DNA from: Verrucomicrobiota bacterium
GTDB taxonomy: Bacteria > Verrucomicrobiota > Verrucomicrobiia > Limisphaerales > UBA1100
Direction: 5' to 3'
Length of the DNA stretch: 5,456 nt
NCBI GenBank assembly: GCA_015660155.1
Contig: DQLO01000366.1
Span: forward strand, 1-5,456
The notes beneath the pieces were generated by a model. That model ran no database searches. It saw only the letters and a program-made list of their open reading frames with translations, and was not told the DNA's origin. How positions within the stretch are numbered: position 1 is the stretch's first letter; each line of letters opens with the position of its first letter. The position numbers and the translations under genes were made by a program. Shown piece after piece: positions 1 to 4,872 of this stretch.

Positions 1-185
1 GAGGGCGCGTTGGGCTTGAGATCGAATGTGTCCAGATGACTAATGCCGCCCCAGCAGAAAAGCACGATGCAACTCTTGGCTTTACCGAATCCGCCCGGGC
101 CATCTCCGGCACGAGCGCGCAGTGCCAGCAAATCCGACAGCGCCAATCCGCCCAAGCTCAGTTTCAAAAAATCTCGCCGCAGCAT
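1..185 (-). CDS. DUF1501 family secreted protein, N-terminal part only
   Basis: Sixty-one codons from the ATG at 185-183 are open to the left edge, so only the N-terminus is present. The protein begins MLRRDFLKLSLGGLALSDLL, a twin-arginine-like export signal (RRDFLK followed by a hydrophobic stretch). Residues 35-61 then read KAKSCIVLFCWGGISHLDTF and continue D-L-K-P-N-A-P. This combination (signal, then K-A-K-S-hydrophobic-W-G-G-x-S-H-L-D-T-F-D-x-K-P) is characteristic of DUF1501 proteins, which are abundant in Planctomycetota and Verrucomicrobiota and are distantly related to the alkaline phosphatase/sulfatase fold. Their biochemical role is not settled. They often sit beside DUF1549/DUF1553 genes, so the neighbour beyond the left edge may be one of those. 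The start is supported by GGAGG six bases upstream of the ATG, the clearest Shine-Dalgarno in the window. Family assignment is confident; function is unknown. Confidence 0.88.
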   Translation of the reverse strand, partial: MLRRDFLKLSLGGLALSDLLALRARAGDGPGGFGKAKSCIVLFCWGGISHLDTFDLKPNAP

Positions 186-190
186 TTCCT

Positions 191-197
191 GCCTCCA
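191..197 (-). promoter_or_regulatory. Strong ribosome binding site of the DUF1501 gene
   Basis: On the minus strand the sequence before the ATG reads TTGGAGGCAGGAAATG. GGAGG is a full anti-Shine-Dalgarno match, six bases from the start codon, and it fixes the start at 185. None of the other genes with a visible start has a comparable match. Confidence 0.75.
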
Positions 198-202
198 AAG
201 AG

Positions 203-231
203 ATGATAGCAGATGTTGGCGTTTTTGTAAG
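203..231 (-). promoter_or_regulatory. Possible sigma-70-like promoter for the DUF1501 gene
   Basis: On the minus strand, CTTACA (226-231, four of six to TTGACA) and TATCAT (203-208, five of six to TATAAT) are separated by 17 bases. Transcription would begin a few bases downstream, leaving a very short leader that still holds the GGAGG site. This is pattern matching only, in an 82-base divergent intergenic region that must also hold the promoter of the TPR gene. Confidence 0.3.
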
Positions 232-267
232 GAAAATTGCGCTCCATCGCGATTGCCTGTATTGTGA

Positions 268-687
268 ATGGCAACATTGACTCAACCTGCAACAGCTCTG
301 TTACTCGCGATCCTTTTGCTTGGCGCATCCTGTGCCGCGCTTTTCCCTCGCGCCACCTCACCCGAAGATAAAGCTAAAGCCGAAGCCAGCTACAAGCGCG
401 GCGGTGCCCATTTTTACAAAAGCGAGTTTGACCAAGCCATTAAAGAATTTAGTGACGCCATCCGTTTGGATCCGAAAAATCGCAATTATTGTTTCTTCCG
501 GGGTTTTGCCTATGCCAGCAAGCGCCGGCTGGACAAAGCCATCGAGGACTACAACCAGGCCATCAAACTCAAGCCCGACCATGCCGGGGCATATTACAAC
601 CGCGGACTGGCCAACAAGCACCTCGGGAAAAAGGCCGAGGCGGAAGCGGATATGAAAAAAGGAAGGAAATTAGGCTTTCAGGATTAA
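268..687 (+). CDS. Small exported TPR-repeat protein
   Basis: The product is 139 residues. Residues 9-26 form a hydrophobic signal segment (LLLAILLLGASCAALF). Cys22 follows G-A-S, so this could be a loose lipobox or an ordinary Sec cleavage region; the -3 Gly is not typical of lipoproteins. Three tetratricopeptide repeats fill the rest: about 38-71 (ending QAIKEFSDAIRLDPKN), 72-105 (KAIEDYNQAIKLKPDH) and 106-139 (AGAYYNRGLANKHLGK onward), each with the usual G-Y/F, A and P positions. TPRs bind peptides or proteins, so a scaffold or assembly role outside the cytoplasm is likely, but no partner is visible. The gene is divergent from the DUF1501 gene (82 bases apart) and convergent with the sulfatase (40 bases apart), so it is probably transcribed alone. 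There is no good Shine-Dalgarno before the ATG; the start is chosen because it gives the signal sequence. Confidence 0.85.
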   Translation: MATLTQPATALLLAILLLGASCAALFPRATSPEDKAKAEASYKRGGAHFYKSEFDQAIKEFSDAIRLDPKNRNYCFFRGFAYASKRRLDKAIEDYNQAIKLKPDHAGAYYNRGLANKHLGKKAEAEADMKKGRKLGFQD

Positions 688-727
688 GGCGACCCTTGCC
701 GTACGGTTGAACATTGAAGCGAAATCG

Positions 728-2053
728 TTAAGAGCCCTTCTTTTTGTTGAGGCTCAGTTTTGCCGCTTTGTCGGGCATTGAATCCAGGGCTTCTTGCAGG
801 AGTTTGCGGTCTCGGTCGGCTTGGACATTTTCCCCCGGCTTGAGGGGAGTCTTTTCGTAGCGATCCAGCACCGCATAGAGCGAGCCGTCTCGGTAGAGTT
901 TGTGTCTTTGGTTTTGGGCCCAGATTATTTCCTGCTTGTTGACGCCCTGCCCATGCTTGTCAGCCGCTGGTTTATATTTCGGGTAATAGTATTGGAAAAT
1001 ATACTTACGCGGGTTGCCTTTTTCCCCCTGGCACTGCGGCCAGAAGCTGCGGCCATCAAGCTTCACCTTGGGCAATTCGGCTCCGGTGATGTCGGCAATA
1101 GTTGGCAACATATCAGAGAAATCCACCAGATCATTGCTCACTATGCCGGCAGGGACTGTGCCTGGGCAGTTGATGATCAGAGGCGCATGGGTTCCGCCAT
1201 CGGTGGCAAAGGCCTTCTCTCCTTTGCGCTGCTCAGAGCCATAGGGATAAGTCAGCGCGCGGTGAGTGCCGTTATCTGTGGTGTAAATAATCACGGTCTT
1301 CTCGCGCAGACCGTTTTTCTCTAAGACATCAATAATCCGGCCCACGCACTTGTCGGCGTAGAGGGTCATATCGCGGAAATTAGCAAGGCTCTTGGCCTTA
1401 GCCCCCTTGACGAGATCGGGTTTGCTGTCGGGTGTTTTCGGGAAAGGCGAATGAACCAGCAGCATGGGGTAATAGGCAAAGAAAGGTTTGGATTTGTTCT
1501 TTCCGATAAACTCAATCAGGTAATCAGTGAGAATATCCGGCCCATAATCTTCCTCGGTGGTTTTCAGGAGCTTCCCGTCGCGCATGAGGCTGGGGTTCCA
1601 GTAGCGTGAACGCTCGGTGCCGGGATAATTCCAGAGGCAGTAGGTATCGAATCCGCAGGCCGGGGCCAGAGTGCCGCGTTCGCCGCCGTGGAGTTGCCAC
1701 TTGCCGGCGATGGCCGTGGCGTAGCCGACGCCCTTCATCATACTGCCAAAAGTAATCTCATCCTTATCGAGCGTGCCGAACTGGACATAGTTACGAATGC
1801 CATCGCGGCCGGTCATGATCTTTACCCGACTGGAGGTGCATACGGGCTCGGAGTAGCAGTGGTTAAACTTTGCGCCGGTTCGCGCCAATGCATCCAAGCG
1901 TGGCGTGGAGAAAAATTTACTGCCATAGCAGCCGTAATTATCCGCGGCCGAATCATCGGCCATGATCAGGATGACGTTGAGTCGCTCCTTGGCAAAAGAA
2001 ATAGGCACCAGGGCAAACGTGCAAACAAGGATGGAGAATAAAAAACGGCTCAT
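728..2053 (-). CDS. Secreted formylglycine-type sulfatase (S1 family)
   Basis: The product is 441 residues. The start at 2053 is chosen because it places a clean signal peptide at the N-terminus (MSRFLFSILVCTFALVPISFA, cut after about residue 21). An in-frame GTG at 2110 would add 19 unhelpful residues. Sulfatase landmarks occur in order: metal-binding D33-D34 in LNVILIMADD; the maturation site C72-T-S-S-R76 followed by VKIMTGR; K118 and H122 in AGKWQLHGG; H201 in LLVHSPF; D260-N261 in IIYTTDNGTH; and K280 in the GEKAFATDGG segment. Cys72 would be oxidised to formylglycine by a maturase. The third position of the C-x-P/A-x-R signature is Ser here. Such enzymes hydrolyse sulfate esters, and next to GH16 and an esterase the likely substrate is a sulfated polysaccharide. 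Substrate and S1 subfamily cannot be read from the sequence. There is no Shine-Dalgarno; the leader is AT-rich. Confidence 0.93.
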   Translation of the reverse strand: MSRFLFSILVCTFALVPISFAKERLNVILIMADDSAADNYGCYGSKFFSTPRLDALARTGAKFNHCYSEPVCTSSRVKIMTGRDGIRNYVQFGTLDKDEITFGSMMKGVGYATAIAGKWQLHGGERGTLAPACGFDTYCLWNYPGTERSRYWNPSLMRDGKLLKTTEEDYGPDILTDYLIEFIGKNKSKPFFAYYPMLLVHSPFPKTPDSKPDLVKGAKAKSLANFRDMTLYADKCVGRIIDVLEKNGLREKTVIIYTTDNGTHRALTYPYGSEQRKGEKAFATDGGTHAPLIINCPGTVPAGIVSNDLVDFSDMLPTIADITGAELPKVKLDGRSFWPQCQGEKGNPRKYIFQYYYPKYKPAADKHGQGVNKQEIIWAQNQRHKLYRDGSLYAVLDRYEKTPLKPGENVQADRDRKLLQEALDSMPDKAAKLSLNKKKGS

Positions 2054-2081
2054 TATTTTTAATAGGTTAACGGAATAAACT

Positions 2082-2110
2082 GAGTCCCCAGAGCCTACGC
2101 CTCCTGCCAC
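2082..2110 (-). promoter_or_regulatory. Shared upstream element, copy A (before the sulfatase)
   Basis: On the minus strand this 29-nt stretch begins GTGGCAGGAGGCGTAGG and ends TCTGGGGACTC. It matches the element before the alpha/beta hydrolase at 21 of 29 positions, with no gap. It lies 28 bases upstream of the sulfatase ATG. It is followed by AT-rich sequence rather than a Shine-Dalgarno. It opens with a GTG that is in frame with the sulfatase and would encode MAGGVG. In another frame it encodes the last residues W-Q-E-A and the TAG of a short ORF. Whether it acts in DNA, RNA or protein is unknown. Confidence 0.45.
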
Positions 2111-2191
2111 TTCTGCTCAAGGACTGAACTCGGGGAGGATTGGAGACCGACGACGATTTTGCACTTTGGAAACACTTTCTGCAATCGAGCC

Positions 2192-2233
2192 ATGCCCGCC
2201 TTCACCTCGCCTATGCACTCGGGCACACTGGGT
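2192..2233. repeat. Two decayed units at the left end of the 21-bp array
   Basis: In phase with the clear array, 2192-2212 begins ATGCCCGCCTTCAC (8 of 14 to the consensus palindrome, but 11 of 14 to unit 4) and 2213-2233 begins ATGCACTCGGGCAC (7 of 14). These look like older, eroded copies. Further left the periodicity is lost. Confidence 0.5.
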
Positions 2234-2380
2234 GTGATGTACGACACAGGCTCCGGACGCTACGTCACATCGGACGTGACGTACATCACATCCCCCGTGC
2301 CCTCCGTCACCCCTGTCGTGACGTACGTCACGACGGATGTGCACATCGTCCCCCCTGTCGTGACGTATGTCATAAAAGCT
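2234..2380. repeat. Seven phased 21-bp palindromic repeats
   Basis: Seven consecutive 21-bp units start at 2234, 2255, 2276, 2297, 2318, 2339 and 2360. Each is a 14-base dyad (consensus GTGACGTACGTCAC) plus a 7-base spacer. Matches to the consensus by unit are 12, 9, 13, 11, 14, 8 and 12 of 14. Unit 2 has its left half shifted by one base. The strongest dyads (units 1, 3, 5 and 7) are centred at 2240.5, 2282.5, 2324.5 and 2366.5, exactly 42 bp apart. Twenty-one bp is two turns of B-DNA, so every dyad faces the same side. Each dyad has the GTGA-N6-TCAC geometry of CRP/FNR-family sites; units 1 and 3 are nearest to TGTGA-N6-TCACA. The array lies 181-327 bases upstream of the sulfatase ATG and downstream of GH16. 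It could be an operator array or a minisatellite with a coding history. Confidence 0.92.
2315..2334. repeat. Perfect 20-bp palindrome in repeat unit 5
   Basis: GTCGTGACGTACGTCACGAC is identical to its own reverse complement. It is the best-preserved dyad of the array and its likely ancestral form. With no loop and no T-run it is not a terminator; a dimeric protein site is the simplest reading. Confidence 0.9.
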
Positions 2381-2624
2381 CGTTTTCAGCAAAATAAGTG
2401 CCGAATATGCCATTTTTTACTATAACGCCACGCGCGCGCAAGGATTTTCACGGGTAGGAATAATTACTTCGTGGCACTGTGGGAGATGCTGCACTTCGGC
2501 AATGCCTATTGTAGTTCAGCAATTGGAGCCTTGGTGAAGTCGGGGTTTTGTCTGAGATCCAGGATCGTTTAGTGCGTGAGCTTCTCAAGCCGGCAATTGA
2601 GGAAGCTACTCGCAAGCTGAGTGG
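2381..2624. other. Intergenic stretch right of the array, with possible gene remnants
   Basis: This stretch holds no convincing intact gene. It starts AT-rich (2381-2425), followed by an alternating CACGCGCGCGCA tract at 2429-2440. On the plus strand one frame is open from 2426 to a TAG at 2569-2571 and contains VALWEMLHFGNAYCSSAIG. A second frame is open from 2515 to a TAA at 2677-2679, overlapping the 3' end of GH16 on the other strand, and contains SEIQDRLVRELLKPAIEEAT. Both fragments have protein-like composition, and a frameshift near 2540-2550 would join them. Neither has a credible start or a family I recognise. No clear terminator is seen after the GH16 stop: GCTTGAGAAGC on the minus strand is a four-base stem without a T-tract. 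Confidence 0.3.
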
Positions 2625-3773
2625 TCACTTTGAACTTCGCCCTTCAGTTTTAGGACCTGCCAATTTTTTCTGTTGGTAAACGCGCACCCAATCGATGTGC
2701 ATGTGCTGCGGGAAGTGGGCGAAGTCGTAGAGTTCATTTTTGCCTTTTTTGTCAGGCCCGGGAGCATTCGGCCCCCAGACGCCAAAATAATTACCCCCAA
2801 CTGCCAAGTTTAAGATTAGGTAAAAAGGATAGTCCCGGTACATTCTTTTGCCGCCGAATTTGGCCGGATTGGTGAGGTCAAGGCCCGGCCCCCACTCTTT
2901 CCCATCCAGCATGAACACAATGCGATCCTTGGTCCATTTGCAGCCGTAGATATGGTAGCCTGAAACATAGGATTTTTGACCGGGCGCCGACTGCAATGAC
3001 CCATCGAGCTTTTGATCGGCAATCCACTGCTTAGGATCAATCGCTCCATCATAACGGCGATAGTGGGAGTACCAGTTGATGTGTCCCACGGTCCAGTTCC
3101 TGGGACTAGTGTGATAGACAGCGCCTGCATGATAAAGGCGGGTGGCGCGTCCTGACATTTCCATGATGTCGATTTCCCCACTGTAAGGCCAACTGCTGCG
3201 GGCCCATTCACGCTTCGCGTCAACAGCAGCCTTGTCCCAGTATCCTGAGAAGGGAGCAGTCTTTGCCTCGGGCAGCAACCAGAAGGCGGGCCAAACCGGG
3301 ATGGCGGTGTGTTGGCCGCGCGCGTCAGTGGGGTTCTTGATGCGCGCTTCAAAGATGCCATAGGTGAAGGAGTGAAGTTTTGCAGTGGTTACCTTGGCTG
3401 ACTTAAAATCCTGATGATCAATGTTATGCTTAAACTTGCCGTATGGCTTGTCGCGCAGTGGGTACTTTGCCTCGGGGGCATGGTGGGCGACGAGGGTTAG
3501 CTTACCATCCCGGACAAAAAAGGTATTCCCCTCGGCATCCAGATAGGCTTGGGATTCCCCATTGCCATGTCCGTACTGGCCGATTTTGGCATCGTCCTCA
3601 GCCACCCATTTTTTACGGTCGAGCTTGGTGCCAGTAAATTCCTCCTGCCAAGCCAGCCTGTAGGATTTGTCGGAATGATGAACATCACCCAAAGCCGGGA
3701 ATTTATTGTCTGCGCCTGCAACCCGAACCGCAAAAGCCAACGCCACCGCAACCATCAAGAGGGACCGCTTCAT
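2625..3773 (-). CDS. Secreted GH16 glycoside hydrolase (laminarinase-like)
   Basis: The product is 382 residues. The start at 3773 is preferred over the in-frame ATG at 3854 because it gives a signal peptide (MKRSLLMVAVALAFAVRVAGA, cut near 21). The mature part is one GH16 beta-jelly-roll: first strand LAWQEEFTGTKLDRKKW (40-56), GNGESQAYL (70-78), VWPAFWLLPE (160-169), catalytic GEIDIMEMSG (199-208) with nucleophile E200, D202 and acid/base E205 in the E-x-D-x-x-E layout, and last strand HIDWVRVYQ (359-367). GH16 enzymes cut beta-1,3 or beta-1,4 links in beta-glucans or algal galactans with retention. The fold and spacing resemble laminarinases, but the neighbouring sulfatase leaves sulfated galactans possible. 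A segment of about 30 residues (169-198) between WPAFWLLP and the catalytic motif looks longer than in typical laminarinases. No carbohydrate-binding module or strong Shine-Dalgarno is seen. Confidence 0.93.
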   Translation of the reverse strand: MKRSLLMVAVALAFAVRVAGADNKFPALGDVHHSDKSYRLAWQEEFTGTKLDRKKWVAEDDAKIGQYGHGNGESQAYLDAEGNTFFVRDGKLTLVAHHAPEAKYPLRDKPYGKFKHNIDHQDFKSAKVTTAKLHSFTYGIFEARIKNPTDARGQHTAIPVWPAFWLLPEAKTAPFSGYWDKAAVDAKREWARSSWPYSGEIDIMEMSGRATRLYHAGAVYHTSPRNWTVGHINWYSHYRRYDGAIDPKQWIADQKLDGSLQSAPGQKSYVSGYHIYGCKWTKDRIVFMLDGKEWGPGLDLTNPAKFGGKRMYRDYPFYLILNLAVGGNYFGVWGPNAPGPDKKGKNELYDFAHFPQHMHIDWVRVYQQKKLAGPKTEGRSSK

Positions 3774-3795
3774 GCCCGCCACTCTACGCCGCACC
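3774..3795 (-). promoter_or_regulatory. Looser relative of the shared upstream element (before GH16)
   Basis: Immediately upstream of the GH16 ATG the minus strand reads GGTGCGGCGTAGAGTGGCGG then GC. GGCGTAGAGT-GGCGG-GC aligns with GGTGTAGGGTTGGCGGAGC before the hydrolase if two one-base gaps are allowed. An alternative alignment uses GTGGCGGG at its end, in frame with GH16. The match is short and GC-rich, so it may be chance. Confidence 0.25.
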
Positions 3796-3891
3796 AGCAT
3801 CGGTGTAAATACTGTTGGGGAGTAGTGTGGATACGCCCAGGCGATTGGAGACATTCACCGGACGCTGGAGAAGAGGCGGAAGGGGTAGAGG

Positions 3892-4779
3892 TTATTTCTC
3901 GGAGTTGTGTTCGATTCTACTCTTCAGGAACTCCAAGAGTCGCTTTGCATTTTCGCCGCTGTAGAAACTATTGCCTCCATGGCTTGCCCCCTCAATGAGG
4001 TGGAGCTTTATCGGCAGCCCGGCCTTCTTGTAAGCCGTGACGATGGCTTGGGATTGGTCCAGAAGAACCGTCCGGTCTTTCGTTCCATGAAATACTAATA
4101 GAGGCGGGTCATCCTTGCTCACATGATAACAGGCGGAGGCCAGTTTTGCTGCTGCAACTTTTTCATGCGCTCCCCCGCCGAGCAATTCATAAACCACCGA
4201 ACCTTTTTCATTGGCCCGAGAGGGCTGGGTCTTGCTTCTTAAAATGAAATCGGTCGGCCCATAATAATCAACCGCTCCCTGAACCGAAGAAGAGCGATCC
4301 AGATTCCCGCCAACTTTTCCTTCCAACAGTTTGTGGCCCGACGTCGTGGCCATCAGAGCTGTCAGATGCCCGCCCGCGCTGGCTCCGGCCACAAAGATTC
4401 TTTTGGGGTTATAACCGTATTTTCCGGCATTGGCGCGCAGCCATCGCACTGCTCCTTTGCAATCATGCAGTTGGGCAGGAAACTTCGCCACGCCGCTCAA
4501 GCGGTAGGAAATACTGGCTACAGTGTAGCCGTGCTGGGGCAGCCATTTAATAAAACAATTCTCCTTGCTGCCATTGCGCCAACCGCCCCCGTGTATCCAG
4601 ACAACCAGTCCTGATCCTTTCGGTTTGTCCGGGAGATACAGGTCAAGCTTCAGACTCTGACCCTGAACCACTGCAAATTCGATATCCTTAATCACCTTGC
4701 CCGCTGCGGTTGCATTGGGCGTTCCGGCGATGCAGCATAGTAGGGTGAAGCAGATCCACTGGGTGAAGGGCGAATTCAT
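3892..4779 (-). CDS. Secreted alpha/beta hydrolase, BD-FAE-like esterase
   Basis: The product is 295 residues. The start at 4779 is chosen because it begins a signal peptide (MNSPFTQWICFTLLCCIAGT, cut near A26). An in-frame GTG at 4821 would add 14 residues. The alpha/beta hydrolase landmarks are complete: oxyanion-hole HGGGW (63-67), VASISYRLS (87-95), nucleophile S134 in GASAGGH (132-138), acid D235 in FHGTKDRTV, and H267 in GASHGG. The HGGGW plus GxSxGG arrangement and length fit the hormone-sensitive-lipase-like and BD-FAE group, whose characterised carbohydrate-linked members remove feruloyl or acetyl groups. Between GH16 and the WG/AhpD-like gene, a deacylase acting on a decorated polysaccharide is plausible; a lipase or peptidase is less likely. 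It ends 118 bases before the GH16 start, so cotranscription is possible. There is no properly spaced Shine-Dalgarno. Confidence 0.9.
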   Translation of the reverse strand: MNSPFTQWICFTLLCCIAGTPNATAAGKVIKDIEFAVVQGQSLKLDLYLPDKPKGSGLVVWIHGGGWRNGSKENCFIKWLPQHGYTVASISYRLSGVAKFPAQLHDCKGAVRWLRANAGKYGYNPKRIFVAGASAGGHLTALMATTSGHKLLEGKVGGNLDRSSSVQGAVDYYGPTDFILRSKTQPSRANEKGSVVYELLGGGAHEKVAAAKLASACYHVSKDDPPLLVFHGTKDRTVLLDQSQAIVTAYKKAGLPIKLHLIEGASHGGNSFYSGENAKRLLEFLKSRIEHNSEK

Positions 4780-4792
4780 GTCTGTATCAAAA

Positions 4793-4821
4793 GGCTCCGC
4801 CAACCCTACACCTCCCGCCAC
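4793..4821 (-). promoter_or_regulatory. Shared upstream element, copy B (before the alpha/beta hydrolase)
   Basis: On the minus strand this 29-nt stretch begins GTGGCGGGAGGTGTAGG and ends GTTGGCGGAGCC. It aligns without gaps to copy A at 2082-2110, with 21 identities. It lies 13 bases upstream of the hydrolase ATG, followed by TTTTGATACAGAC. As in copy A it starts with an in-frame GTG that would encode MAGGVG, and it holds a GTAG in the same place. Confidence 0.45.
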
Positions 4822-4872
4822 ATTCTTTCAAACCCCAATGGCCAATCGATACTCCGTGGAGAGAGCGGTTTG

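Larger units (their letters stand above)
2095..2373 (-). pseudogene. Possible small heptad-repeat gene, broken by an in-frame TAG
   Basis: Reading from the ATG at 2373, this frame gives 37 residues of loose heptads (MTYVTTG, VTYVTTG, VTEGTGD, VMYVTSD), then a TAG at 2260-2262. It continues open for another 54 codons and ends at TAG 2095-2097. The second part starts PVSYITPSVPECIGEVKAG and continues MARLQKVFPKCKIVVGLQ, then SSPSSVLEQKWQEA. That tail has normal amphipathic composition and leaves the repeat. The TAG falls where unit 2 differs from the others by a one-base gain and a one-base loss; without these changes the codon would be TAC, as in the other units. A shorter gene could start at GTG 2247 or at ATG 2193, the latter with GAAGG five bases upstream. 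The frame ends 41 bases before the sulfatase ATG. I do not recognise the family. The repeat keeps several frames open by chance, so the call is tentative. Confidence 0.35.

Noticed and set aside
688..727. A bidirectional terminator between the convergent TPR and sulfatase genes
   Set aside because: Only a loopless CCGTACGG palindrome (699-706) and a weak AAGG/CCTT pair are present, with no T-tract next to either.
794..1324. A 176-codon open frame on the plus strand inside the sulfatase
   Set aside because: It is antisense to a gene with complete sulfatase motifs, has no recognisable domain, and is what GC-biased codon use leaves on the other strand.
2234..2380. CRISPR array, integron attC site or plasmid iteron origin
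   Set aside because: Spacers are 7 bases, no cas genes are present, the attC core sequences GTTRRRY/RYYYAAC are absent, and no Rep gene is in the window.
2117..2413. A 98-codon minus-strand frame with DVRHxRx heptads
   Set aside because: The 21-bp repeat keeps several frames open on both strands, so length is no evidence here. Outside the repeat its tail is Arg/Pro-rich and does not look like protein, unlike the tail of the frame ending at 2095.
2140..2425. Plus-strand frames through the array (starting with TTG at 2140 and 2159), the second reading VTYVTxx
   Set aside because: Starts are TTG with no well-spaced ribosome site, and the heptads follow from the palindrome itself. The conserved Thr codons are part of the dyad, so they do not show selection on protein.
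2429..2440. Alternating CACGCGCGCGCA tract as Z-DNA-forming element
   Set aside because: Twelve bases of alternation are common by chance in sequence of this GC content, and nothing nearby suggests a function.
2816..3361. A 181-codon minus-strand frame inside GH16
   Set aside because: It is a shifted frame of the GH16 gene, which carries all catalytic motifs in its own frame; the product has no coherent domain.
4822..4872. A terminator between the WG/AhpD-like gene and the hydrolase
   Set aside because: CTCC-GT-GGAG at 4852-4861 has a four-base stem and a two-base loop, too small to form stably, and no T-run follows.
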